From the NCBI GenBank assembly GCA_015978205.1, contig JADWMM010000047.1, positions 1 to 33,943 of the forward strand: a stretch of 33,943 nt of DNA. Direction: 5' to 3'. The translations under genes and the position numbers were made by a program. The notes beneath the pieces are model-generated. The model did not search any database. It saw only the letters and a program-made list of their open reading frames with translations, and was not told the DNA's origin. This document shows, piece after piece, positions 26,256-33,600 of the stretch (position 1 is the first letter of the stretch; the number at the start of each line of letters is the position of its first letter). This DNA is from Alkaliphilus sp. NP8 (lineage in GTDB: Bacteria; Bacillota; Clostridia; Peptostreptococcales; Natronincolaceae).

Positions 26256-27785
26256 ATGAATACGATATTACTTAACGGAAATAACTTAACACTGGATCAG
26301 TTTATAGATATAGTTAGATACAATAAAAAAGTTGAATTAAATTCAAAAGCAATAGAAAATGTTAACAAAGCAAGGGATCTTGTTGACAGGTATGTAAGTG
26401 AAAATAAAGTTGTGTATGGTATAACTACTGGATTTGGTAAATTTAGCGATGTTGTAATTACAGGTGATGAAACTAAAAAATTACAAAGAAATCTAATTAT
26501 AAGTCATTCTTGTGGTGTTGGAAATGCTCTAGATGAAGAAATAGTTAGGGGGATAATGCTTTTAAGAGCAAATGCTTTATCTAAAGGTTACTCAGGAATA
26601 AGACTTTCAACTTTAAATACATTAATTGAGATGTTAAATAAAAAAGTACATCCATTTATACCTGAAAAAGGATCTTTAGGTGCAAGTGGAGATTTGGCAC
26701 CATTGGCACATATGGTGTTAGTTATGTTAGGTGAAGGAGAAGCCTTCTATAAAGGGGTAAAAATGTCTGGAAAAGACGCTATGGAAAAAGCTGATATTAA
26801 ACCTGTACAGTTAACATCTAAGGAAGGATTAGCATTAATAAATGGAACACAGGTTATGACTTCTATTGGAGCACTTACTATTTATGATGCTATTAATTTA
26901 AGTAAAACGGCAGATATAGCAGCAGCTTTAACTTCAGAAGCTTTAAATGGAATAACTGATGCATATGATGAAAAAGTACATAAAGTTAGACAACATCAAG
27001 GACAGATTGATACAGGTAGAAATTTATTGTCAATTTTAGATGGAAGTAATATGACAACTAAACAAGGAGAGCAAAGGGTTCAAGATGCTTATTCGCTAAG
27101 GTGTATACCGCAAATTCATGGCGCTTCTAAGGACTGCTTCAAGTTTATAAAAGAAAAAGTTGAAATAGAAATGAATGCAGTAACAGATAATCCGTTAATT
27201 TTTGCAGATGAAGAAGAAGTAATTTCGGGTGGTAATTTTCATGGTCAACCAATGGCCTTATCTTTTGACTTCTTAGGAATAGGTTTAGCTGAACTTGCTA
27301 ACTTATCAGAAAGAAGACTAGAAAGATTAGTTAATCCAGCTTTAAGTAATGGACTTCCGGCATTTTTAGTAAAAAATGGGGGGGTAAATTCTGGGTTTAT
27401 GATAGTTCAATATTCTGCTGCATCTTTAGTATCTGAAAATAAAGTTTTAGCACATCCAGCTAGTGTAGACTCTATTCCTTCTTCAGCCAATCAAGAGGAT
27501 CATGTATCTATGGGAACCATTGGAGCTAGAAAAGCTAAAGAAATATTAGGAAATGTTAGAAAAGTGTTAGCCATGGAAATATTAGCTGCATGCCAAGGAA
27601 TAGACCTACGAGGGAATAAAGGTTTAGGAAAAGGTACTAATGAGGCGTATAATGTTGTAAGAGAAAAAATACCTAAACTTGAAAGTGATCGAGTTATGAA
27701 CATAGATATTAATAAGTGTGAAGAGATAATTAAATCTAATAAAATAGTTGAAAATGTAGAAAAAAATATTGGAAGTTTGATTTAA
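26256..27785 (+). CDS. hutH: Histidine ammonia-lyase
   Basis: HutH deaminates L-histidine to urocanate and ammonia, the first step of the pathway. It has 509 residues, the usual length. The Ala143-Ser144-Gly145 triad in GSLGASGDLAPLAH cyclises to the MIO electrophile. YGITTGFGKFSD (Tyr near 52), QDAYSLRCIPQIHG, TDNPLIF and GGNFHGQPMA are family signatures. ATG 26256 follows CGGGGGAG, 40 nt after the transporter. It is the last gene of the hut locus and is followed by a strong terminator. Confidence 0.97.
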   Translation: MNTILLNGNNLTLDQFIDIVRYNKKVELNSKAIENVNKARDLVDRYVSENKVVYGITTGFGKFSDVVITGDETKKLQRNLIISHSCGVGNALDEEIVRGIMLLRANALSKGYSGIRLSTLNTLIEMLNKKVHPFIPEKGSLGASGDLAPLAHMVLVMLGEGEAFYKGVKMSGKDAMEKADIKPVQLTSKEGLALINGTQVMTSIGALTIYDAINLSKTADIAAALTSEALNGITDAYDEKVHKVRQHQGQIDTGRNLLSILDGSNMTTKQGEQRVQDAYSLRCIPQIHGASKDCFKFIKEKVEIEMNAVTDNPLIFADEEEVISGGNFHGQPMALSFDFLGIGLAELANLSERRLERLVNPALSNGLPAFLVKNGGVNSGFMIVQYSAASLVSENKVLAHPASVDSIPSSANQEDHVSMGTIGARKAKEILGNVRKVLAMEILAACQGIDLRGNKGLGKGTNEAYNVVREKIPKLESDRVMNIDINKCEEIIKSNKIVENVEKNIGSLI

Positions 27786-27820
27786 ATCAAATACTAAAAA
27801 ATAAAATATGTTATATTTAT

Positions 27821-27857
27821 AAGTAGGGAAGCATAATGCTTCTCTACTTTAGTTTTT
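27821..27857 (+). terminator. Rho-independent terminator of the hut operon
   Basis: AAGTAGGGAAGC (27821-27832) pairs with GCTTCTCTACTT (27838-27849), one G-U, 5-nt loop, followed by a T-rich tail (tagtttttta). Confidence 0.9.
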
Positions 27858-27906
27858 TATTAAAAAATAAAGATTAGTTTTTGTGGAAAATTTTCAATTA
27901 TTAGTA

Positions 27907-27935
27907 TTGACAAATGAGTTGGAGTATTCTAAAAT
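27907..27935 (+). promoter_or_regulatory. Sigma-A promoter of the small membrane protein operon
   Basis: TTGACA (27907-27912), a 17-bp spacer and TAAAAT (27930-27935) make a near-consensus promoter 55 bp before the first gene. Confidence 0.8.
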
Positions 27936-27989
27936 TATACCTAGGAATATTGATTAAAATTTAACAAAGTTCTTTTGAGGAGGGTGACT

Positions 27990-28157
27990 ATGTTAAGAAA
28001 AATAATAGGATTTATAGCCTTCATATTAACAGGAAGTTATTTATTAATAAATTCATTTAATATAGCAAAAGATATTATTAGTTATGTTATTATAATTGTA
28101 ATTGCTGGTTTTTATTTTAATGGGTTAATAACTCATTATAAGGAGCTAAATGAATAG
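27990..28157 (+). CDS. Small two-helix membrane protein, first gene of a membrane trio
   Basis: The start is ATG 27990, with GAGGAGGG at 27977-27984; TTG 27975 precedes this site. The product has 55 residues and is mostly two hydrophobic segments (about 5-21 and 28-44) joined by a short Asn/Lys-containing loop, with a charged tail ending HYKELNE. No family is recognised. It shares a promoter with the two paralogous membrane protein genes that follow (12-nt and 17-nt gaps), so the three are probably one functional unit. Confidence 0.6.
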   Translation: MLRKIIGFIAFILTGSYLLINSFNIAKDIISYVIIIVIAGFYFNGLITHYKELNE

Positions 28158-28169
28158 GAGGTATTGATT

Positions 28170-28529
28170 TTGAAAATTAAAGAAACTAATAAAAATATAT
28201 TAATCTTTTCTGTTCTTAGTGTACTTATTACATGGTTTTTAAATCATAAAATGGGATGCGGTCCTATAATAGCTAATGGATTAGTAGGAGTGGTTGGAGC
28301 CTTATTTTTACCTGGTATGTTGGCAGGAGCTGTGTTTACATCATCATTCGTTGGTATGTCAGGTCTTAATGTTATACCAACCTTATTTGGAACAATTATA
28401 GGAGGTATAACAGTGGGTGTTGTTATAATTTTAACAAAAGAAATATACGCAGGTGTAGGTGGCAAAGGTGGTACGACAGCTGCCACAGCTACTTTAATTA
28501 CAAAAACAATTCTTAGTCTAATAAAATAA
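28170..28529 (+). CDS. Small membrane protein with GVGGKxGTxAA motif, paralogue 1
   Basis: The start is TTG 28170, since AGGAGG (28156-28161) is 8 nt upstream; the TTG at 28164 is too close. The 119 residues hold about four hydrophobic segments rich in Gly. The protein is clearly related to the next gene product. Both have a GP-x-x-A/G-A stretch after the first helix, a GMS/GMI turn in the middle, a GTIIGG/GFIVG helix, and near the C terminus YAGVGGKGGTTAA here against YVGVGGKLGTIAA in the partner. I do not recognise a named family. Two unequal paralogues side by side suggest a heteromeric membrane complex, perhaps a transporter or channel. Confidence 0.65.
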   Translation: MKIKETNKNILIFSVLSVLITWFLNHKMGCGPIIANGLVGVVGALFLPGMLAGAVFTSSFVGMSGLNVIPTLFGTIIGGITVGVVIILTKEIYAGVGGKGGTTAATATLITKTILSLIK

Positions 28530-28546
28530 ATAGTGAGGTGATAAAT

Positions 28547-28984
28547 GTGGAAAATATATTAATAATTTTAATAGCAATAGCAGGAACAACTACTGCATAT
28601 TTTATAAGTATATATTTAAATAAAGGTCCCACAATGGGAGCGGCTGTAACTACTTTACTTTCAGGTATAGTTTTTTCATATATGGATTCAGAATTAGGTT
28701 TAACTTTAGCTGTTGTAGCTACAACTGGAGCATATGCAGGTATGATATCTAAAAAAAAAGCACCTAGAATATGGGAAATGATAATAATCGGATTTATAGT
28801 AGGAACAATTTCTATTTTAGCTACTTCCACATATGTAGGAGTGGGAGGAAAACTAGGAACTATAGCTGCTATTTCATGTTTATCATGGATAGGAATGAAA
28901 AAAGCATTTAATATAGAGATTGTAAAAGAAACAGATGATGCAAAGAAAAAAGGATCATTAAAGAAGGGGATTCAAAGTTACTGA
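28547..28984 (+). CDS. Small membrane protein with GVGGKxGTxAA motif, paralogue 2
   Basis: The start is GTG 28547, with GTGAGGTG at 28533-28540; the GTG at 28538 lies inside that site. The 145 residues have three or four hydrophobic segments and a charged C-terminal tail of about 25 residues (VKETDDAKKKGSLKKG) that is absent from paralogue 1. The shared motif is YVGVGGKLGTIAA. A basic loop (ISKKKAPRIWE) in the middle should face the cytoplasm. Function is unknown. It is the last gene of the trio and is followed by a bidirectional terminator. Confidence 0.65.
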   Translation: MENILIILIAIAGTTTAYFISIYLNKGPTMGAAVTTLLSGIVFSYMDSELGLTLAVVATTGAYAGMISKKKAPRIWEMIIIGFIVGTISILATSTYVGVGGKLGTIAAISCLSWIGMKKAFNIEIVKETDDAKKKGSLKKGIQSY

Positions 28985-29031
28985 GATCATTAGTAAAAGC
29001 GATATTAGTAAATTAGATTTTAATAATATAA

Positions 29032-29076
29032 AACAGATAAGATTATATAGTTTAAATTTATATAGTCTTACCTGTT
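29032..29076. terminator. Bidirectional terminator between convergent genes
   Basis: Positions 29032-29047 pair with 29061-29076 over 16 bp; on each strand one weak position is a wobble and one a mismatch. T-runs follow on the plus strand (aattttttat) and, read in reverse, on the minus strand (tgttttat). It ends the membrane trio and the minus-strand lipoprotein gene. Confidence 0.8.
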
Positions 29077-29082
29077 AATTTT

Positions 29083-30102
29083 TTATTGTTTTTTTATTGT
29101 TTTAAATTCATCTTCTATGAGTTTTATATTGTTAATAACTATTGGTGCTTTTATTTGACTCAAAATAAAATTTTTGCTTTCTAACGATTTTTTTAAATCT
29201 TCTATTGATAATTCAAATTTTTGTAGTACATCTTGAGAATTTTGATTAATCAAATCTTGCCTTAAAGCAGCACCTGAATTACTAGCTTCATTTAGATGTT
29301 TTATAGCTGTAGTATAATCATCTGAAGCAGCAGCTAGTATACTACCTCGAATGTTATAATACATACTGTAGATACTATGGTCCGCTACACCATTGTAATA
29401 ACTCCTAAAGTCAGTTGTAATGCGTGTAAGTTCATTAGCTAATTTTAAACTATTTAATCGATTTTTGCTCATAACAGATAATGTTAAATTGTTTAATATA
29501 TCTTCAAATTCTTCAGATTTTGAATTAGGTACATTTACTGATGTTAGATTGGACTCTAGCACATTCCATTTTTTATGTACCTCTTTAACACTATCCGATA
29601 TTTTATTCCAAACCTTATTTATATCATTTGGAGGAGTAGGATTTTCTGCAAAACTCCCTTTAGCCTCATTAGCATCTAGTAGAGGTATGATTATTTCTGT
29701 TTCTTTTATTAATCCTTCAAGGTCTATTTCTTCTTCAATTTTTTTCTGTTTTTCTTCTTCTTTTTTCTTTTCTTCTTCACCAGATGATTGAGATTGTTTT
29801 TGTCCATCCTGTTGTCCTTGTCCAGAACTTGTAGAAGCCACTTCCATAGAAGTATCTTCCTTAGATTCAATATCTTTCTGTTTTTGTATAGCTTTTTCTA
29901 AAGCTGTAACTGAGTCTAAGTCATACATTACTGTAAGTATATCCTCTTCTAATTTTGACAAAGTTTCAGGAGGTTTAGGTGACTCTTTTTTGTCATTTTC
30001 AGGAGTAGGTTTTTGGGTACTTACATTACATCCTATTAAAAAAAATAAAACAATTAAAAGTGATATTAATTTATAATTTTTCCATATATATTTTTTTTTC
30101 AT
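29083..30102 (-). CDS. Hypothetical lipoprotein
   Basis: This 339-residue protein is the only clear minus-strand gene in the window. It begins at the ATG complementary to 30100-30102, behind GAGGTGATAAC. The N terminus is Lys-rich with a hydrophobic run (12-23) and lipobox LIGC (Cys25), so it should be a lipoprotein on the outer face of the membrane. After it come a Pro/Lys/Glu spacer (about 30-50), a helical segment, a low-complexity Gln/Ser/Gly then Glu/Lys stretch (about 92-125), and a C-terminal helical region of about 200 residues with VWNKISDSVKEVHKKWNVLES and SMYYNIRGSILAAASDDYTTAIKHLNEA. The latter looks like a TPR-like or four-helix arrangement. No family is recognised. It converges on the membrane trio and is transcribed away from the acpS side. 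Confidence 0.75.
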   Translation of the reverse strand: MKKKYIWKNYKLISLLIVLFFLIGCNVSTQKPTPENDKKESPKPPETLSKLEEDILTVMYDLDSVTALEKAIQKQKDIESKEDTSMEVASTSSGQGQQDGQKQSQSSGEEEKKKEEEKQKKIEEEIDLEGLIKETEIIIPLLDANEAKGSFAENPTPPNDINKVWNKISDSVKEVHKKWNVLESNLTSVNVPNSKSEEFEDILNNLTLSVMSKNRLNSLKLANELTRITTDFRSYYNGVADHSIYSMYYNIRGSILAAASDDYTTAIKHLNEASNSGAALRQDLINQNSQDVLQKFELSIEDLKKSLESKNFILSQIKAPIVINNIKLIEDEFKTIKKQ

Positions 30103-30295
30103 GTTATCACCTCTATTATAGGTTTACCAATATTGAAAAAAAGATTACAATAAATAGTATATGAAAAATAGTAATTTTATACTATAACATTTAAAGTGAA
30201 TGTTGTCGAAGTTAATAATATAATAAAGATTTAATGGTATAAAGAAAAAAATAAATGACTAGATTACATACAATAAGTCAGAAATGAGGTATAGC

Positions 30296-30910
30296 ATGTT
30301 TTTTAAGAAAAATGACTCTGCTAAATTTACTAATAATATAATAAATAAAAACCGTATTTCTATTTTGATTTATGATACACATTGGAAGGAATTATTTTGC
30401 AATAATATGAACAAAACTATGAAAGATCTAAGTGATAAACTTAAAGAATTGCTAGATGAAGAAAAGGAATTTAAAAAAGAGTTAGATGATTATAAATATA
30501 GAAAAAGAATATTAATGAACAAAATTATACATCTTTCTGATCGGTTAAATAGTAATGGCGAAGAAAATACAGTGTTAGATATTGAGAATGCTAAAATTGA
30601 AATTGAAAATTTAAATGAAAAAATAAATAGTATATATGAAGACTTGGAAATATATTCACAAAGTATAAAAGAAACAAATTGTGAACTTTTAAAGGAAACC
30701 GCTAATGTGGCTTATTCTGAAATCAATAAAACAGAATCTCGAATTAAGGTTATAGAAAAAGAGATAGATGTGTTACGTGAAAAACTTGGTGAATATAGAG
30801 ATGAAGAAGAGGAACTAGAGAAAAAATCGAGTACTTTATATTCTCTGTTACATTCAATTATAGGTCCTGAAGAAATAGAAAAATTAGACTTAGAGTTTTT
30901 TGATAAATAA
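30296..30910 (+). CDS. Coiled-coil protein upstream of acpS
   Basis: The start is ATG 30296, with GAGGT at 30286-30290; ATG 30284 overlaps that site. The product is 204 residues, soluble and highly charged. A short N-terminal module (NRISILIYDTHWKELF, about 21-36) is followed by continuous heptad-like Lys/Glu/Leu/Ile helix (about 40-190) and an acidic end (GPEEIEKLDLEFFDK). I do not recognise a named family. Proteins of this shape beside acpS are something I associate with clostridial genomes, but that is recollection, not proof. It may be made from its own promoter in the 193-nt gap to the divergent lipoprotein; no convincing promoter with standard spacing was found. Confidence 0.65.
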   Translation: MFFKKNDSAKFTNNIINKNRISILIYDTHWKELFCNNMNKTMKDLSDKLKELLDEEKEFKKELDDYKYRKRILMNKIIHLSDRLNSNGEENTVLDIENAKIEIENLNEKINSIYEDLEIYSQSIKETNCELLKETANVAYSEINKTESRIKVIEKEIDVLREKLGEYRDEEEELEKKSSTLYSLLHSIIGPEEIEKLDLEFFDK

Positions 30911-30992
30911 TTGAATAAATATATTTTAGAATTATTTAAATATTTTAAAAATATAGAAAAAATGATATTATAGTATTATGAGAGGTGAATTA

Positions 30993-31361
30993 ATGATTAA
31001 AGGTATAGGTATCGACATTATAGAGGTTGATAGAATAAGAAAAGCAGTTATTAAAAATACCAATTTTACTAAGAGAATTTTTACTATAGAAGAGAATAAA
31101 ATATTTGAAGAAAAAGATTATCTTCCTCACACTATAGCTGGATTATTTGCTGCTAAAGAAGCTGTAGCAAAGGCGTTAGGTACTGGAATAAGGAATATGA
31201 AGTGGAAGGATATAGAAATACTGAAAAACTCTTTAGGCAAACCTTATGTAAAATTGCATAATAATGCTAGAGATTTAGCATATAGTATGAATATAGAGGA
31301 AATATTAATATCCATATCTCATAGTAAAGAAAATGCTATTGCTCAAGCTATTGCAATTTAA
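30993..31361 (+). CDS. acpS: Holo-[acyl-carrier-protein] synthase
   Basis: AcpS moves the 4'-phosphopantetheine arm from coenzyme A to a serine of acyl carrier protein, needed for fatty acid synthesis. The start is ATG 30993 with GAGGTG at 30982-30987; ATG 30978 is upstream of that site. The 122 residues match the family. Motif 1 is GIGIDIIEVDRI (Mg ligand Asp8) and motif 2 is FAAKEAVAKALGTG (Glu near 57), followed by SLGKPYV and the C-terminal ISHSKENAIAQA. A gene for a GerS-like lipoprotein follows after 27 nt. Confidence 0.95.
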   Translation: MIKGIGIDIIEVDRIRKAVIKNTNFTKRIFTIEENKIFEEKDYLPHTIAGLFAAKEAVAKALGTGIRNMKWKDIEILKNSLGKPYVKLHNNARDLAYSMNIEEILISISHSKENAIAQAIAI

Positions 31362-31388
31362 ATATTTTAAAAGAAAGGGTTGAACCCA

Positions 31389-32015
31389 ATGAAGTTTTGG
31401 AAGGTTATACTTGTATTTGTTATAGTTATTATATGTATAACTTCATGTAGTAAACCTTCACTTAAAGAAAAATATTATAATGCACATAAGGAAATAATGA
31501 AAATAGAGAGTTATGAAACTACTGCCATAATATATGACCCCAATAATAGCAAAGATCAAGTGTACAAATTTAAGCAAGTATTTAAATATCCTAATAAATA
31601 TCGCCTAGAAGTTATAAAGCCAGAATCTTTAGCAGGGAATAACACTATGTATAATGGTAAAACCGCTTGGATTCAACATAATGCTATTAATCAAATCTGG
31701 AAGATGGATGATTTTAATCAGTCACAAGAACAATTAATGTTTATAGGCTATTTTTTGCAAAACTATATAAATAGTCAAAATACTACTCATTATAGCCATG
31801 AACTTAAAGGGAAAAATAGTATTGTAATAACAACAGAATTACCAGGTGGGAATCCTAACCTTTTTAGTCAAAGTCTTTGGATTAATGAAGAAGACTTTAC
31901 TCCTCTGAAGCTTGATATTAAAGATAATAAAGAAAATGTTAAGTTTGAAGTTTATTATGAAGATTTTAAACTTAATCCTGTACTAGAAGAATCTTTATTT
32001 TATTTAAATGATTAA
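31389..32015 (+). CDS. LolA-like lipoprotein related to germination protein GerS
   Basis: The start is ATG 31389, 9 nt after AAAGGG; TTG 31380 abuts that site. The product is 208 residues. The signal is lipoprotein type with lipobox ITSC (Cys20). The mature part has the LolA/LolB-like pattern of an outer-surface half-barrel: SYETTAIIY, VYKFKQVFKYPNKYRLEV, NGKTAWIQHNAINQIWKM, VITTELPGGNPNLFSQSLWI and PLKLDIKDN. In Clostridioides difficile the lipoprotein gene gerS lies directly upstream of an alanine racemase gene and is needed for spore cortex breakdown; here the same neighbour, alr, follows after 39 nt. I infer a GerS-related protein. A general LolA-like lipoprotein with another role is possible. 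Confidence 0.75.
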   Translation: MKFWKVILVFVIVIICITSCSKPSLKEKYYNAHKEIMKIESYETTAIIYDPNNSKDQVYKFKQVFKYPNKYRLEVIKPESLAGNNTMYNGKTAWIQHNAINQIWKMDDFNQSQEQLMFIGYFLQNYINSQNTTHYSHELKGKNSIVITTELPGGNPNLFSQSLWINEEDFTPLKLDIKDNKENVKFEVYYEDFKLNPVLEESLFYLND

Positions 32016-32054
32016 GCGAGAGTAAAATATATACTGAAAATGAGGGGGATGAAA

Positions 32055-33227
32055 ATGGTTTTGGAGAATAACTTAAGGCCTGTTTGGGCAGAAATAAGCT
32101 TAGATAATTTAAAGAATAATATTCAACAAATAAAGAGTATAGTAAAAAAAGATACTATAGTTTGTGCTGTTGTAAAAGCAGATGGGTATGGTCATGGAGC
32201 AGTACAAGTTTCAAAGGTGTTACTAAATAACGGTGCAGAGCGTCTTGCAGTAGCCACCTTAAGTGAGGCAGTACAGTTAAGAAATGCAGGGTATAAGGTT
32301 CCTATTATGATTTTAGGATACACACCAGAAGAACATGGTAAAATAGTGTTAGATAATGAAATTATCCAAACTATATATAGCTATAATCAAGCCTTAGCTT
32401 TTTCAAGTATAGCTAAAGAGAATAATCAGCATATTAAAATCCACTTAAAAATAGATACTGGAATGACTAGATTAGGATTCCAGCCTAATGATGAAGCTAT
32501 AGAAGATATAAAAAGAATATTTAAACTCCCTAGTATAACTGTGGAAGGTATTTTCACACATTTTGCTGTAGCTGATGAAAAAAATAAAGAATACACATAT
32601 ATGCAATTTAACAAATATATGGATTTTATAAATAAACTTGAAAAGGAAGGATATAAAATTCCTATAAAGCATGTATCTAATAGTGCTGCTATTATAGATC
32701 TCCCAGAAATGAATTTGGATATGGTAAGGCCAGGAATAATGCTTTATGGACTATATCCATCTAAACATGTTAATAAAGGTAGAATTGATTTAAAGCAGGT
32801 TATGGAATTAAAGGCTAGAGTTTCTCATGTAAAAACTGTTCCAAAAGAACGAGGAATTAGCTATGGGTTAAAATATGCTACTAAACAAGCTGAAAAAATA
32901 ATTACTATACCTATTGGTTATGCTGATGGATATACTAGAATGATGTCTGGAAAAGCAGAGATATTAGCTAAAGAAAATAAAATACCAGTAGTAGGTAGAA
33001 TATGTATGGATCAGTGTATGGCAAATGCAACAGGTTTAGATATTAATCCTGGAGATGAGGTTACATTATACAGTAGAGACAGAGAAAGTGGAATTAGTAT
33101 TGATGATATAGCAGATAAATTAGATACTATTAATTACGAAATTGTATGTATGGTTGGTAAGCGAGTTCCAAGGGTTTATATGGAAAATAATAACCTTTTA
33201 CAGATTAATGATAGTTTGTTAGTATAG
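32055..33227 (+). CDS. alr: Alanine racemase
   Basis: This PLP enzyme interconverts L- and D-alanine, supplying D-Ala for peptidoglycan. The start chosen is ATG 32055, 6 nt after AGGGGG; ATG 32040 and 32049 overlap or abut that site. The product is 390 residues. The PLP lysine is Lys41 in AVVKADGYGHGA. The second catalytic base is Tyr270 in RGISYG. Other marks are LKIDTGMTRLGF, HVSNSAAI, VRPGIMLYGLYP and GRICMDQCMAN. It is probably co-transcribed with acpS and the GerS-like gene. Confidence 0.96.
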   Translation: MVLENNLRPVWAEISLDNLKNNIQQIKSIVKKDTIVCAVVKADGYGHGAVQVSKVLLNNGAERLAVATLSEAVQLRNAGYKVPIMILGYTPEEHGKIVLDNEIIQTIYSYNQALAFSSIAKENNQHIKIHLKIDTGMTRLGFQPNDEAIEDIKRIFKLPSITVEGIFTHFAVADEKNKEYTYMQFNKYMDFINKLEKEGYKIPIKHVSNSAAIIDLPEMNLDMVRPGIMLYGLYPSKHVNKGRIDLKQVMELKARVSHVKTVPKERGISYGLKYATKQAEKIITIPIGYADGYTRMMSGKAEILAKENKIPVVGRICMDQCMANATGLDINPGDEVTLYSRDRESGISIDDIADKLDTINYEIVCMVGKRVPRVYMENNNLLQINDSLLV

Positions 33228-33323
33228 TAATATAGATTTTTGTAAAGTAGTATATTTTTCTTCTAATAATGAAAGACTTATACTATCATAAAATTTTCCT
33301 TCAAAAATTTTAGGAGGTGTACA

Positions 33324-33599
33324 ATGGCTGATTCAAAAAAAATTATGATAAGCCTCCCTGACAGTCTTTTAAAAGAAATAGATAGTATTGTTTCTATGGA
33401 AAAAATAAATAGAAGTGAATTTATTCGTGAGGCTATGAAATTATATATTCGGGAGAGAAATAAAATGGAATTAAGGGAACAAATGAAAAAAGGCTATCAA
33501 GAAATGGGTGTAATTAATCTGACATTGGCTGAGTTAGGGTTGAGTTTAGATATGTCTTCACTAGAGACCTACGAATCACAGATGGCGGAGTGTGAGTAG
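33324..33599 (+). CDS. ndoAI: Antitoxin NdoAI/EndoAI (ribbon-helix-helix)
   Basis: The protein has 91 residues. The N-terminal ribbon-helix-helix domain ([19 protein letters not shown], then [14 protein letters not shown]) dimerises to bind its own operator. The C-terminal part (about 50-91) should wrap the toxin. ATG 33324 follows a perfect AGGAGGTG. The toxin gene starts 1 nt after its stop, so the pair is translationally coupled and should be autoregulated. The order alr-ndoAI-ndoA is the one known from Bacillus subtilis. The 96-nt gap after alr may hold its own promoter (TTGTAA at 33240, TAATAA at 33264, 18-bp spacing). Confidence 0.92.
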   Translation: MADSKKIMISLPDSLLKEIDSIVSMEKINRSEFIREAMKLYIRERNKMELREQMKKGYQEMGVINLTLAELGLSLDMSSLETYESQMAECE

Positions 33600-33600
33600 A

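Noticed and set aside
29420..29791. 123-codon plus-strand frame opposite the minus-strand lipoprotein
   Set aside because: It is Ser/Phe-rich and mirrors the Glu/Lys linker of the lipoprotein, which has a good start, lipobox and terminator.
30203..30224. TTGTCG and TATAAT as promoter for the coiled-coil gene at 30296
   Set aside because: The spacer is only 10 bp. A real promoter is likely in this gap but not with these two elements.
33285..33313. AAAATTTT-type inverted repeat before ndoAI as an operator
   Set aside because: It is a low-complexity A/T palindrome of a kind expected by chance in this sequence. Autoregulation by the antitoxin is likely, but the site cannot be placed.
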